Shown here in pieces: positions 35,925 through 45,051 of a stretch of DNA of 63,130 nucleotides. Location: positions 1-63,130 of the forward strand of contig JAEUIH010000042.1 in the NCBI GenBank assembly GCA_016795105.1, in the 5' to 3' direction. Within the stretch, counting starts at the first letter, position 1. Every line of letters begins with the position of its first letter. This DNA is from Planctomyces sp. (GTDB taxonomy: Bacteria; Planctomycetota; Planctomycetia; Planctomycetales; Planctomycetaceae). The position numbers and the translations under genes were made by a program. Under the pieces are notes generated by a model. It searched no databases and was not told where the DNA came from. It saw only the letters and a program-made list of their open reading frames with translations.

Positions 35925-37469
35925 TCATCGAGCAAACTCGACGGACCGGGTTTCCCGGAGAATGGTTACTTTAATCTCGCCTGGATACGTCAGTGTCTGT
36001 TCAATTGCGGTGGCGATATCCCGACTCATCTTCATGGCTCGACGATCATTGACCTTCGACGAGTCCACGATGACGCGGATTTCACGTCCGGCCTGAACTG
36101 CAAATGCATGGTCGACTCCAGGGAATCCGCATGCAAGTGCTTCCAGTTCTTCCAGCCGACGAACGTACTTCTCGAGAGTTTCCCGTCGAGCTCCCGGGCG
36201 TGCGGCAGACACAGCGTCCGCGGCCGCCACAAGGACCGTGTAGATGTGTTCCGGGCGGATATCATCGTGATGACCGGCTGCCGCATGAACAACTTCTTCG
36301 CACTCACCGTATCGCTTCAGAAGTTCAGCCCCAACGGCCGGATGTCCACCTTCCATTTCGTGGTCGGCCGCTTTACCAATGTCGTGAAGGAACCCACAGC
36401 GTCGGCCGAGTGTGCCATCGAGCCCGAGTTGCTCGGCCATGAGGCCAGTGAGGTGAGCAACTTCGATGGAGTGTTGCCGAACGTTCTGGCTGTAACTGAC
36501 GCGGAAGTGAAGCCGTCCCATCAGGTCGACAACCTTTTCATGAAGACCTCGGACCCCCGCCTCTTCGCAGGCACCAAGACCGAGACGACGAATATGGTCT
36601 TCCATCTCCTTTTGAGTTTCCGCGACAATTTCTTCAATCCGTGATGGATGAATCCGTCCATCCTGGATGAGCTTCGCAAGAGACAACTTGCCGACTTCAC
36701 GTCGAACATTGTCAAAGGCCGATACAATGACAACACCGGGAGTGTCATCCACAATCACATCCACGCCGGTGGCCTTTTCGAAGGCTCGAATATTGCGACC
36801 TTCTCGACCAATAATGCGACCCTTCATTTCGTCGCTGGGAATATCAACAGTGGAGACGGTTGTTTCAGAAGTGTGTGCCGAGGCGTATCGCTGAACCGCC
36901 ATCCCGATGATTTCGCGGGCCTGACGTTCACACACGGTCCGAACTTCGGATTCGTGCTTCATAATCAGGGCACCAGTTTCTTCTGCCAGTTCCCGTTCAA
37001 GACGTTTGAGCAGCAGGTCGGATGCGTTCTCTTTGCTGAGTCCGCTGATCTGATACAGCTGTTCCTGCTCTTCCTTCAGCAATCGAGACAATTCGTTGTC
37101 CTTGGCCTCGATGGATTTAGCCCGATCGGCAAGCTTCTGCTGAGTACTCTGCAGCATCTTTTCCTTTTTGCGGAACGAATCGGTTTGCTCTTCGAGATGA
37201 GCTTCTCGCTTATCGAGTTCTCGTTCACGATTTCGCTGCTGGTTTCGCTGTTCGTCCAGCTTGGCTTCGAGAGCTTCCCGACGTTTGAGCATTTCCTCCT
37301 TCAGTTTCAGTTCCTGATCCTTAAGGAGGTTCTCTGAATCCTTTTCTGCCTGACGAAGAATTTCATCCCGAGTCTTATACGCACTGCCTTTGACCAGCCG
37401 GTCAACAAAGTAACCGGCAGCAACGCCTGCGGCGCCGGCCACAATGCCGACGATCAGTGGATCCGCCAT
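35925..37469 (-). CDS. rny: Ribonuclease Y
   Basis: RNase Y is a membrane-anchored endoribonuclease that starts mRNA decay. The 514 residues show the standard order: an N-terminal helix ([19 protein letters not shown]), a long Lys/Glu-rich coiled coil (residues about 30-190), a KH RNA-binding domain ([19 protein letters not shown]) and an HD catalytic domain with [12 protein letters not shown] and [13 protein letters not shown]-terminal domain ends [14 protein letters not shown]. The ATG at 37469 is chosen because AAAGGGG lies 9 nt upstream; a GTG at 37496 would precede that site. The protein is complete and unremarkable in length. Confidence 0.97.
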   Translation of the reverse strand: MADPLIVGIVAGAAGVAAGYFVDRLVKGSAYKTRDEILRQAEKDSENLLKDQELKLKEEMLKRREALEAKLDEQRNQQRNRERELDKREAHLEEQTDSFRKKEKMLQSTQQKLADRAKSIEAKDNELSRLLKEEQEQLYQISGLSKENASDLLLKRLERELAEETGALIMKHESEVRTVCERQAREIIGMAVQRYASAHTSETTVSTVDIPSDEMKGRIIGREGRNIRAFEKATGVDVIVDDTPGVVIVSAFDNVRREVGKLSLAKLIQDGRIHPSRIEEIVAETQKEMEDHIRRLGLGACEEAGVRGLHEKVVDLMGRLHFRVSYSQNVRQHSIEVAHLTGLMAEQLGLDGTLGRRCGFLHDIGKAADHEMEGGHPAVGAELLKRYGECEEVVHAAAGHHDDIRPEHIYTVLVAAADAVSAARPGARRETLEKYVRRLEELEALACGFPGVDHAFAVQAGREIRVIVDSSKVNDRRAMKMSRDIATAIEQTLTYPGEIKVTILRETRSVEFAR

Positions 37470-37596
37470 CGACTTTATCCCCTTTGATCCTGTCACAGAT
37501 CGCTGTTAGTAAGCGTTGGCGAGCCTGAGCGCGGGCGTTCTTTGATATGTCACGGACGCAGAATTCAAAATGCCATCTCGGGCAATCGAACATGTG

Positions 37597-37926
37597 TCAG
37601 CTGCACGGTGAGTATCGAATGCTGGATGCAGCTTCGATACAGCGAGCGGTCGGGATGCAGAGGTCGTACGAGTCCACTGAAGGCTGCAGTCTGTCTCCGA
37701 GATCCTGCATGCATCGCATGTTTGCGAGCATCCGCAGGAGCAAAGGAGGGCCAGTCGCGAACGGGGCCTCACGCTCTGAACTTTCAGCGATGCTACCGTC
37801 GGTCAGCTGTCGTGCTGACACGCCGGTCTCAACGCTGCATGGTGTATCCGCATTGCGGACGCAAAACCACGGCGTCAGTGCCAGGAGTCCGAGGACCAGA
37901 AAGAAAATGAGTGCAGCAATAACCAT
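37597..37926 (-). CDS. Possible small membrane or secreted protein
   Basis: A 109-residue frame starts with a convincing export or anchor helix (MVIAALIFFLVLGLLALTPW). The rest is Cys- and Ser-rich with no family likeness. It is upstream of rny on the same strand. There is no ribosome site and an opposite-strand frame overlaps it fully, so it is a weak call. The hydrophobic N-terminus is the main argument for it. Confidence 0.3.
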   Translation of the reverse strand: MVIAALIFFLVLGLLALTPWFCVRNADTPCSVETGVSARQLTDGSIAESSEREAPFATGPPLLLRMLANMRCMQDLGDRLQPSVDSYDLCIPTARCIEAASSIRYSPCS

Positions 37927-38276
37927 GTGTGATAGGGCTGGAGGACCTGAAACAGGTTTTCAGTGGGACCCGTGCGAAGAATTCATCACGGTACCGTTCG
38001 ACCGGTCAGCATGGGACAGTGTTTTTTGGAACGAACGTCTCACACCTTTGGTCAACAACGCAGAATCTTTACGCTAAAACTATAGAACCTAAAGAAACAA
38101 CCAATTCGTGTAAATCACTGGATCAGTGCCCCTCGTGGGAATAGGCTTCCCATTTGGGACAATGTGACTGATCATGCTACCACAGCAGTTCCGAAGGTCA
38201 ACTGCCACGAGGGTTTCCATCAAAGAACGACCGGTTCCCTCCGGATTTCTGTCGCTTTCAACCGCTGGTTTCTGCC
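37927..38276. other. Gene-free spacer before tilS
   Basis: About 350 bp with no recognisable gene, tRNA or repeat. It is AT-richer near 38070-38110. It should contain the tilS promoter. Confidence 0.6.
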
Positions 38277-39311
38277 GTGTTAAATCCTCCATCATTTCTA
38301 ATATCCCTCGGCGAAGCCTTTTCCAGCCGGTTCACGGCATCCGATTCCCTGTTGCTGGCAGTCTCGGGCGGGGCAGATTCGATGGCTCTTTTACACGGAG
38401 TGGCTTTGCTGAACGCATCGCGGGGGGATGACGTGGGGCCTCTGCGTTTGGGGGTTGCCCATCTCAATCACGGTCTGCGGGGCGCCGAAAGTTCAATGGA
38501 CCTGGAATTCGTGCAGGCTGCGGCAATTGAGCGGCAATTACCATTTTTTTCCGAGGAAATTTCGGTCCTGAGCCAGCTGCTGCCGGGTGAATCGGTTGAA
38601 GAGGCGTGTCGCCGTTCTCGGTATGACTTTTTGCTTCGGGTCGCTCGAGCACACCAGTTTTCAGCCATTGCAACGGCTCATCACCAGGATGATCAGGCCG
38701 AAACCGTGCTGCACAATATTCTCAGAGGAACTGGGCTTCGAGGGCTGGCGGGGATGTCTATCTCTCGGGAGCTTGAACCCGGGGTGAAGCTGATCCGGCC
38801 GCTGATGAATGTTTGTCGGTCAGAGATCCTGGCATTTCTGGCTGAAGCCAAAGTGATGTGGCGGGATGATGCGAGCAACGCAGACCCAACGTTCACGAGA
38901 AACCGCTTGCGGCATCAGGTGATGCCCGATCTGGAAGCAAACGTCAATCCTCAGGTGATTCGCCACCTCGCAGGACTCGCGGAACAGGCACGCGAGGCAC
39001 TGGTTTGTATCGATCAGCTGGCGATTCGGCTTCTGGAACAATGCGTGCTTCAGGAACGGAAAGAAGTGATCCGGCTTCGAAGGGACTCGTTTCTGCTGGT
39101 TGAGCCATTCCTTGCGAGGCATGCACTGGGAATATTATGGGATCGAGTGGGCTGGTCAAAAAAGGAGATGACCGCCTCTCACTGGATCGCCACCGAATCA
39201 TTGTTGAGAACCGGTCAGCCGTCGTCCCTCTGTCTTCCTCACGGAATCCGTGTTGAAGTGGACAAAGGGATTGGACGGCTGTTTGATGGTACTCATCACG
39301 CTCCGCCGTGA
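38277..39311 (+). CDS. tilS: tRNA(Ile)-lysidine synthase
   Basis: TilS changes C34 of tRNA-Ile(CAU) to lysidine with ATP. The PP-loop SGGADS (30-35) lies in LLLAVSGGADSMALLHG. Family motifs HLNHGLRGAES, FSAIATAHHQDDQAETVL, GLRGLAGMS and FTRNRLRHQVMP follow. At 344 residues it has the N-terminal catalytic domain and the short substrate-binding part. The start is a GTG at 38277, giving an N-terminus aligned with the family; no ribosome site is evident. The last five codons and the TGA stop are made from a copy of the R3 repeat (the tail reads THHAPP), so the original C-terminus has probably been replaced. Confidence 0.94.
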   Translation: MLNPPSFLISLGEAFSSRFTASDSLLLAVSGGADSMALLHGVALLNASRGDDVGPLRLGVAHLNHGLRGAESSMDLEFVQAAAIERQLPFFSEEISVLSQLLPGESVEEACRRSRYDFLLRVARAHQFSAIATAHHQDDQAETVLHNILRGTGLRGLAGMSISRELEPGVKLIRPLMNVCRSEILAFLAEAKVMWRDDASNADPTFTRNRLRHQVMPDLEANVNPQVIRHLAGLAEQAREALVCIDQLAIRLLEQCVLQERKEVIRLRRDSFLLVEPFLARHALGILWDRVGWSKKEMTASHWIATESLLRTGQPSSLCLPHGIRVEVDKGIGRLFDGTHHAPP

Positions 39312-39390
39312 TGTTGAGCAGATTGTACTCATCACGCTCCGTCGTGATGAGCAGATAGTCGTCATCACGCTCCGTCGTGATGAGTACTTT
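39289..39390. repeat. Three R3 hairpins in tandem overlapping the tilS stop
   Basis: GTACTCATCACGCTCCGCCG at 39289, GTACTCATCACGCTCCGTCG at 39325 and GTCATCACGCTCCGTCGTGA at 39361 are three half elements separated by short GAGCAGAT-type spacers; the last ends GAGTACTTT. The first provides the tilS stop codon. The whole block fills the gap to the convergent MFS gene and could serve as a bidirectional terminator. Confidence 0.88.
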
Positions 39391-39397
39391 GGGGAAA

Positions 39398-40924
39398 TCA
39401 GGTTCCTTCTACGTGAACAGCTTTGTAGCCGCCTCTGGCTTTGAAGTAGAGAATCAGGAGCAGGTAGAGAACTGCCATTGCCAGGGGAACGAAGGACGTG
39501 AGCTTGAGGGCCTGGCGACCGCCGAACAATCCGGCTTCATCAACCAGCTTTTTGTCCGCTTCGGCCGTCTTTGAGGCTTCTGTCCACCATGTTGCCAGGT
39601 CTTCCTGGTTCTTGTCAGTTTTGCCTTCCTTTTTGAGCAGTTCTCCGGCTCGAGCCAGTTCTTTGCCGGAGTCACCGAGGACACCGACCTTTGCACCGTC
39701 AAGACCAACAACCTTGAAGCCAAGGAACTTGCTTTCGGCAGGAGCCTTGTAGCGATCGTATACTGCAACATCGGCTTCTTTGAGGTTATTGGAGGCGTTA
39801 AAGTCCTGTTTGAAACCAATCCCAGGGCCGCCGAGAAGACCGGCAGACAACATGCCCACACCGCCGATGGCGCCGATGGTGATTGCACCGCCCTTGGGGA
39901 ACTGTTCAGAAACAACGGCGAGCATGGTCGGCCAGAGGAATGTCTTGCCAGCAGCGTATACAGTTGCTGCAACCACGCACAGGATTCCGGAAGTTGCTGC
40001 TCCCAGCAAATTCAGTCCCACAAAGCCAAGAATCGCGCTGATGAACAGCAGTCCGAGCGGAGACACTTTGTGAACGATCGGGCCTGCAAAGAATCGCAGC
40101 GCAAACATCAATGCTGATGTATACACAAACAGAAGAAGGCCTTTTTGGGGTGATGCCATGATGGCACCGGTGATCTTGGAGATCCAGGAGTCAGTTCCAA
40201 GTTCAACGTATCCAACCATTGCATGGATGACGAGCAGAACAAGCATCAGTGGAGCGAATAACTGAACAAACATGTCTCCAAATCCAACCCCGGCCTGGCT
40301 TGCTTCGGACTTGGGAAACTTCTGCCCGAGCAGCATGACACCGTAGAGGACAACCGGGACGAGGAACAGAGAGATCTGAATCTGCCATGAAACGGGCTTT
40401 GCGCCGTCCGGATTCATGAAGTAAGACGCAAGTCCACCGACGATCAAACCACCTGGCCATCCGGCGTGCAGGATGTTGAGGTAGTGGGTCTTGTTGGTTG
40501 GGAACAGGGTTGCAACGAGAGGATTTACGACAGCTTCTGCAATTCCGTTTCCGATCGCAAACAGGAACATACCTGAGAACAGGCACAAATATGCCGCATC
40601 TTTTCCACCAGACGCAAAGGCAGCCCCAGCGGCAAGAGTGAGCACAGCGGATACGAGGTGAGTGAGGAACGCAAGTCCCATCAATCGTCCGTAGCCGATT
40701 GTGTCTGCCAAAAATGAGCTGAGAAGGATGATCAGGCCGAATCCTGTGAGACCACCACCGGTGATGCCTCCCAGCTCAGTCATTGTGAATCCATACTGAT
40801 CGGCCCACTGCCCAAGAATGCCGCCGCGAATGGAAAATCCCACGCCTGCTGCAAGGATTGCCATGAATCCCGCCCATAGCAGGCGTTGCGCGTTCGGCGC
40901 GCTGTGAGTCGTCGGTTCTGTCAT
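39398..40924 (-). CDS. MFS transporter (FucP-like sugar permease family)
   Basis: This is an inner-membrane secondary carrier of 508 residues with about 12 helices. The N-half has GGITGGGLTGFGLIILLSSF and FAIGNGIAEAVVNPLVATLF, which resembles the FucP/sugar:H+ group (GNGIxExxxNP). LNILHAGWPGGLIVGG follows, and TFLWPTMLAVVSEQFPKGGA is typical of the sixth-to-eleventh helix region. Between the last two helices is an unusual hydrophilic insert of about 100 residues (roughly 385-485, with KELARAGELLKKEGKTDKNQ). The substrate is probably a sugar but is not certain. The gene is convergent with tilS, and the R3 triple lies between them. Confidence 0.88.
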   Translation of the reverse strand: MTEPTTHSAPNAQRLLWAGFMAILAAGVGFSIRGGILGQWADQYGFTMTELGGITGGGLTGFGLIILLSSFLADTIGYGRLMGLAFLTHLVSAVLTLAAGAAFASGGKDAAYLCLFSGMFLFAIGNGIAEAVVNPLVATLFPTNKTHYLNILHAGWPGGLIVGGLASYFMNPDGAKPVSWQIQISLFLVPVVLYGVMLLGQKFPKSEASQAGVGFGDMFVQLFAPLMLVLLVIHAMVGYVELGTDSWISKITGAIMASPQKGLLLFVYTSALMFALRFFAGPIVHKVSPLGLLFISAILGFVGLNLLGAATSGILCVVAATVYAAGKTFLWPTMLAVVSEQFPKGGAITIGAIGGVGMLSAGLLGGPGIGFKQDFNASNNLKEADVAVYDRYKAPAESKFLGFKVVGLDGAKVGVLGDSGKELARAGELLKKEGKTDKNQEDLATWWTEASKTAEADKKLVDEAGLFGGRQALKLTSFVPLAMAVLYLLLILYFKARGGYKAVHVEGT

Positions 40925-41053
40925 CGTTCAGCTACCTCAAAAGACGTGGTGGATAAAATTTCAGCCTGCTGGCTCCAGCGGGTCCACATGCTAGCGGCTT
41001 TCCGGACCCCTTTGCAATCCGCTACGTTCGGCTTCACCCGGGAAACACAGCAT

Positions 41054-42643
41054 TTAAGCCTGTTTCGAGGCACTCAGTTTCCTCTGAATGTACGGTTCAA
41101 GTTCCTCAGCCGTTTGGCTCAAGTGATTTTGAACGTGTTTGCCAATTTGGCGCAATGTGGCAAACGAGGGGAAGGGCAGGTTGCGGATGTCCGCGGCATT
41201 GATCTGAGTGCTGCCACTGACCGAACGAATGTAGCGATCCACCATCAAAGTATTCAGGTAACCCGCAATTCCAAATGCCTCGTCATTCGTTAAGGGACGA
41301 GTCTGATGAGTGATGTAGTTCAGGTGATTCTCAAGGCCGATTTGTGCCGGTGCAGGCGATGCTGTTGAGAGGCTGTTTTCTGTAAACACGGCAGCTACAA
41401 CGCGGCGGTTTTCTTCTCTCGAAGTAAAGCGTTTCAGCAGCACCATCGGTCGGGCTGGAATTAGCAAATGCTGAGATTGGTCTGAGCATTCGATGTGGCC
41501 ATGCTTCTTATCTCGGCTTTCCAGATTCACCAGATACGCGCGCACGTTGTGCATCCACAGCAAAGGGACGGTTTTCGCGCTGGGGCGGCTTCGCAGAAAT
41601 GCGGTTGCACGAAACGGGACAACGGGGCCAGTCGAAATTCTGAGACCCAACTCGCCGAAGTTATTGGAGAGTTGATCAATAGTCGCGATGGCTGTTTGTT
41701 CGTCAGCACTTCCTGGTACCTGAATCACAGGTCCCTGGCGAGTCATGCGAACGATGTCTGAATAGGGGAACGACGATTGGTCCGGCTTTCGTGTGTCGGG
41801 TTCCGGGAAATCGGTTTCGGAGCTGGTTGTCAGCAGAAGATGTTTCGGTGTGTGAGCGGTGTTGTTCATCGGATGTGCGGAGTCTGTTGTTCGGCGTTGA
41901 GCAAACAGAATCACGTTTTCCTGAAGTACCTTGTTCTTCCGAAACGCCGACCGGCGACTTTCAATCAGATGAATTCTTCGGATCGACATCTGATCAAGAA
42001 ACCATGTTCGCAACTTTGCGAAGTATGGTCCGTTGAAGTAGCTGCGCGGGGTGATGGCGACCAGTTGTCCGTTTGGTTCAAGAAGCTCGGCGGACCTTGC
42101 CATAAACAGTGCGTAGATGTTGGGTTGCCCGTGAACCACATGTTTCATGGTCTGGGCCTGAGGCGAATTTTTGCTGAGCTTGAACCATGGTGGGTTGAGT
42201 ATGGCCAACTGGAAGTTTGCGGGCTGACTCGAAGAGCGTTCATCAAGAAGGAAGTCAGAGTTGTGAATTGAGTAGCTCAGCTGATGTGGAGATTCATCGC
42301 TGAGAATTCGGCGGCATTCCGTCAGGGTGTTGTTGAGGAATTCGACGAGCCGGGGATTGGATTCCCAAAGTTCGCATTCAAGATGCCGTGGACCTTCGAA
42401 TTGGCAAACGCGATCGCAGACCGCCGCAGTAAGTGTGCCAACACCAGCACCTGCGTCGAGAATTCGGATCCGATTCTGGTCGGTTTCTTCGAACATACCG
42501 GCCATGAAGTGGGCGATTTTGGGAGACGTACCAAAGTGTCCGAATGTTCGTCGTTCTTCTGCAGTTGAGCGAGATTCGAAGCGGATTTGCTGTAAGGCAG
42601 CATATTCCGCAAGAACTCTGATTGCCGAGGAACGAGATTTCAT
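41054..42643 (-). CDS. DNA adenine-N6 methyltransferase, Eco57I/PstI-BsuBI type
   Basis: This is an AdoMet-dependent DNA methyltransferase. Motif I is ILDAGAGVGTLTAA (61-74) and the catalytic motif IV is LNPPW (149-153). A preceding FGHFGTSPKIAHFMA is the usual N-terminal motif X-like box of this class. The C-terminal half (about 270-529) is the target-recognition region, with AIPFRATAFLRSRPS-like and IRNLPFPSFATLRQIG segments that are common in this group. No restriction endonuclease gene is adjacent: the neighbours are a divergent small membrane protein and the MFS gene. It is therefore an orphan methyltransferase or the survivor of a restriction system. Confidence 0.88.
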   Translation of the reverse strand: MKSRSSAIRVLAEYAALQQIRFESRSTAEERRTFGHFGTSPKIAHFMAGMFEETDQNRIRILDAGAGVGTLTAAVCDRVCQFEGPRHLECELWESNPRLVEFLNNTLTECRRILSDESPHQLSYSIHNSDFLLDERSSSQPANFQLAILNPPWFKLSKNSPQAQTMKHVVHGQPNIYALFMARSAELLEPNGQLVAITPRSYFNGPYFAKLRTWFLDQMSIRRIHLIESRRSAFRKNKVLQENVILFAQRRTTDSAHPMNNTAHTPKHLLLTTSSETDFPEPDTRKPDQSSFPYSDIVRMTRQGPVIQVPGSADEQTAIATIDQLSNNFGELGLRISTGPVVPFRATAFLRSRPSAKTVPLLWMHNVRAYLVNLESRDKKHGHIECSDQSQHLLIPARPMVLLKRFTSREENRRVVAAVFTENSLSTASPAPAQIGLENHLNYITHQTRPLTNDEAFGIAGYLNTLMVDRYIRSVSGSTQINAADIRNLPFPSFATLRQIGKHVQNHLSQTAEELEPYIQRKLSASKQA

Positions 42644-42782
42644 GCGGGGGAGTACTTCTCTGGGGGAGAATCGATAAAAGTCGGTATGTCTGGCGGAATT
42701 AGTCTGAAATCAGATGGATTTTTCGAGCGTTGAGTCGAATAGTTGTACTCAGGACTTTGCGGTATTCGTTCGGAAAAGGGAA

Positions 42783-43115
42783 ATGAGTCGGCGACCATTC
42801 AACTACGTTCTGTACACACTGATCTGGACAACGATCTTTGAGGTCGTTACGTGTGTACTTCGTTTTGGCGCTGAACTGGAGTCGACCCGAGACACCGCAT
42901 CAACGATCGGTCAGCTGACACTCGGCCTGCGAGTTCACCACAGTTACTTCGGCATGATGTTGCTCCCAATGGCCGCCGTCGCCGAAGCCCGGTATCCTCG
43001 ACTGTGCCAATGGGCAATCGTGTTCGGACTGAGTCTGTTCTTCAGCGACCTGTTCCATCACTTTGTAGTGCTGTGGTATTTCACCGGCCACCCCCAGTTT
43101 GATCTGGTGTACTAA
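42783..43115 (+). CDS. Small integral membrane protein
   Basis: This 110-residue protein has three or four hydrophobic segments (VLYTLIWTTIFEVVTCVL, HSYFGMMLLPMAAVAEA, WAIVFGLSLFFSDLFHHFVVLWYF). His residues at HHSYFG and DLFHHF could bind metal or heme, but no family is recognised. ATG at 42783 follows GGAAAAGGGA and gives a natural N-terminus; an in-frame upstream start at 42714 adds 23 polar residues. It is divergent from the methyltransferase gene. The stop is followed by the R3 nest at 43131. Confidence 0.72.
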   Translation: MSRRPFNYVLYTLIWTTIFEVVTCVLRFGAELESTRDTASTIGQLTLGLRVHHSYFGMMLLPMAAVAEARYPRLCQWAIVFGLSLFFSDLFHHFVVLWYFTGHPQFDLVY

Positions 43116-43130
43116 AGCAGCCATCACGCT

Positions 43131-43347
43131 AAAGTACTCATCACGCTCGTTCGTGATGTTGGGGCGCAGTAAAGTACTCATCACGCTCCGCCGTGATGTT
43201 GAGTCCTGCCTCGGGTTCCAGGTGTTCGTAACAGTGTTCGTAACAGTGTTCGTACCGGGGCTTGAATCAGGGTTCGACATCACGGCGGAGCGTGATGAGT
43301 ACTTTGGGCCGAGGTTCGACATCACGACGGAGCGTGATGAGTACTTT
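43131..43347. repeat. Nested R3 cluster: two left arms, spacer, two right arms
   Basis: Left arms lie at 43131-43158 and 43171-43198, right arms at 43278-43305 and 43320-43347, all built on AAAGTACTCATCACG and its complement. The arrangement suggests one element inside another or duplicated ends. The cluster ends 16 nt before the ATG of the dimethylformamidase-like gene, with a purine-rich ribosome site right after it. Confidence 0.88.
43222..43256. repeat. 12-bp tandem repeat inside the R3 spacer
   Basis: GTGTTCGTAACA is repeated almost three times at 43222, 43234 and 43246. It occupies the middle of the R3 nest and is absent from the other R3 spacers. Confidence 0.85.
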
Positions 43348-43363
43348 AGGGGGGAATGATGCG

Positions 43364-44965
43364 ATGCTGATTGGTTATGTGAGCGATGAACGGTATGTGG
43401 CACTGTGCGGGGTGGAGCTGGAGTTCATTGATGAGCGGGGTGAATCGACAGCGGTGAGGTCTCGAGCGAGTGGGGCTGTGCATGTGAATTTGCCGGAAGG
43501 CCGATATCGGGTTGTTCTGCAGAAGGACGGATACGGAGCGAAGTTTTCACAGATCACCGTTCCCCTGAAGTCACCTCATCACTTCCGACTCCTGTCTGAC
43601 GGGTTGCTGGGTTATGCATGGCCGAAGTGGGTTCGAAGCGGCGAGGAGGCTGAGTTTCGGGTGCATTCCGTCGAGCAGTACAAGCTGGAACTGTGGCGTT
43701 ATGGACTGAAGCCCGAGCGAGTTCGAGAGCTGGGCTGGCACGATGAGCACGGTCCTCGCGCGACAATGCAGGTCACTCCGGATGGCGACTATACTCAAAC
43801 CGGCATCGAGTGGAACAAAGTTGGCTACGTGTGTGAAACTCATCGGCAGTATGCCACGGCGCCGGAACAAAGTGGTCTTTATTACTTTCGAGCAAGTACT
43901 CGGTCCGGTCGACAGTTCTCGTTTCCATGGATTGTTGCGCCGGAGCGTCCAACCTGTCAGACAGCGGTCCTGGCTTCGAACATTACGTGGAATGCATACA
44001 ACGCTTTCGGTGGACGCAGCAACTACATCCATGCTGATCAACTACCACCAACACCGACCGTAAATTCTCGCTTCGAACTGCGGCGGTACATCGATGCAGA
44101 GCATGGCACGTGGGGCTATCCGGCGTACGTGCCCCTGACCTTTGAACGTCCTGAGCCGTTCTGTCATATCGACTTTGATGAAGTCTGGACAGACCCAATC
44201 GAAGGCCGACAGGCGTGTCATCTGGCACCCGCAGAATGGCGATTGCTGGCATGGATGGAGCAACAGTCTCTGCCATACGACTACTATGCAGAGACACAAC
44301 TACACGACGGAACTTTGGATTTGTCCGCTTATCAGGTTCTGGTCATTGCCGTGCATCCGGAATACTGGAGTCGCCAGATGTATGATCGAGTAAAAACCTG
44401 GGTCAACGAAGAAGGCGGACGCCTGATCTATCTCGGCGGCAATGGGCTCAACTGCGAAGTCGAACTGCACGAGAACGGCTCGATGACGGTTCATAACGGA
44501 AGTATCGCGTCGTTGTGGAGTTCCGGAATGGGGGGACTCGACAGTCGAATGGCGGTACGGCACGAGTCTGAGGCCAGTCTTCTGGGTGTTGTGTTTACTC
44601 CGTCCGGAGCAATGACCGGAGCACCTTATGAAGTGACTGATGCAAGCCACTGGGTCTTTGAGGGTACTGGTCTCAAAAACGGGGAATTGTTCGGGGAAGC
44701 CAGCCTGCATCGGCGATGCCCCGGTGGAGCGTCCGGTCATGAAACCGACAAACGCAGCCCGAGCTCCCCGAAGAACACTCACGTAGTCGCTCGGGGAAAG
44801 AACCCGAATGATGGCGGTGCTGAAATGATCACATGGAGTTCTCCGTCCGGCGGCGAAGTGTTCTCCGCTGGGTCGATCAATTACTGCGCGTCATTACCCG
44901 TCGACAGCCTGATTTCAAAGGTCACGCTGAACGTGTTCCGCAGGTTTTTGGAAAAGAATAAGTAG
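43364..44965 (+). CDS. N,N-dimethylformamidase large-subunit-like protein
   Basis: The 533-residue protein matches the C-terminal core of the large (beta) subunit of N,N-dimethylformamidase, an amidohydrolase-like iron enzyme. Features are an N-terminal small beta domain (YVSDERYVALCGVELEF, ending VVLQKDGYGAKF), then TAVLASNITWNAYNAFGGRSNY, YVPLTFERP, EWRLLAWMEQQ and VLVIAVHPEYWSRQMYDRVK, with GGRLIYLGGNGLNCEV. Homologues are widespread in planctomycetes and usually lack the small subunit, so the substrate is not predictable. Position 43364 is chosen for the start because GGGGGGA precedes it; any start further upstream would translate R3 repeat DNA. The stop is followed directly by R5. Confidence 0.85.
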   Translation: MLIGYVSDERYVALCGVELEFIDERGESTAVRSRASGAVHVNLPEGRYRVVLQKDGYGAKFSQITVPLKSPHHFRLLSDGLLGYAWPKWVRSGEEAEFRVHSVEQYKLELWRYGLKPERVRELGWHDEHGPRATMQVTPDGDYTQTGIEWNKVGYVCETHRQYATAPEQSGLYYFRASTRSGRQFSFPWIVAPERPTCQTAVLASNITWNAYNAFGGRSNYIHADQLPPTPTVNSRFELRRYIDAEHGTWGYPAYVPLTFERPEPFCHIDFDEVWTDPIEGRQACHLAPAEWRLLAWMEQQSLPYDYYAETQLHDGTLDLSAYQVLVIAVHPEYWSRQMYDRVKTWVNEEGGRLIYLGGNGLNCEVELHENGSMTVHNGSIASLWSSGMGGLDSRMAVRHESEASLLGVVFTPSGAMTGAPYEVTDASHWVFEGTGLKNGELFGEASLHRRCPGGASGHETDKRSPSSPKNTHVVARGKNPNDGGAEMITWSSPSGGEVFSAGSINYCASLPVDSLISKVTLNVFRRFLEKNK

Positions 44966-45049
44966 GATGGGCATTCCTGCCCGTCATGAGTGCTGGTTCG
45001 AGTGCTGAAACCGCAGCAGGAGCGGCTTGGGCAGGAATGACTAAGCTAC
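44962..45049. repeat. R5 element, facing pair
   Basis: GTAGGATGGGCATTCCTGCC at 44962 faces the complement of the same sequence at 45023-45049 (GGGCAGGAATG then AAGCTAC). It fills the gap between the convergent stops of the dimethylformamidase-like and DUF1549 genes. The core GGGCA-TTCC-TGCCC is a small hairpin. Confidence 0.85.
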
Positions 45050-45051
45050 GA

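Noticed and set aside
37547-38077. 176-codon plus-strand frame upstream of tilS
   Set aside because: Ser/Arg/Cys-rich with no export signal, motif or ribosome site; opposite the equally weak small membrane frame.
43262-43363. Upstream extension of the dimethylformamidase-like protein
   Set aside because: The 34 residues are translated R3 repeat (STSRRSVMSTLG twice); a purine-rich ribosome site precedes the ATG at 43364.
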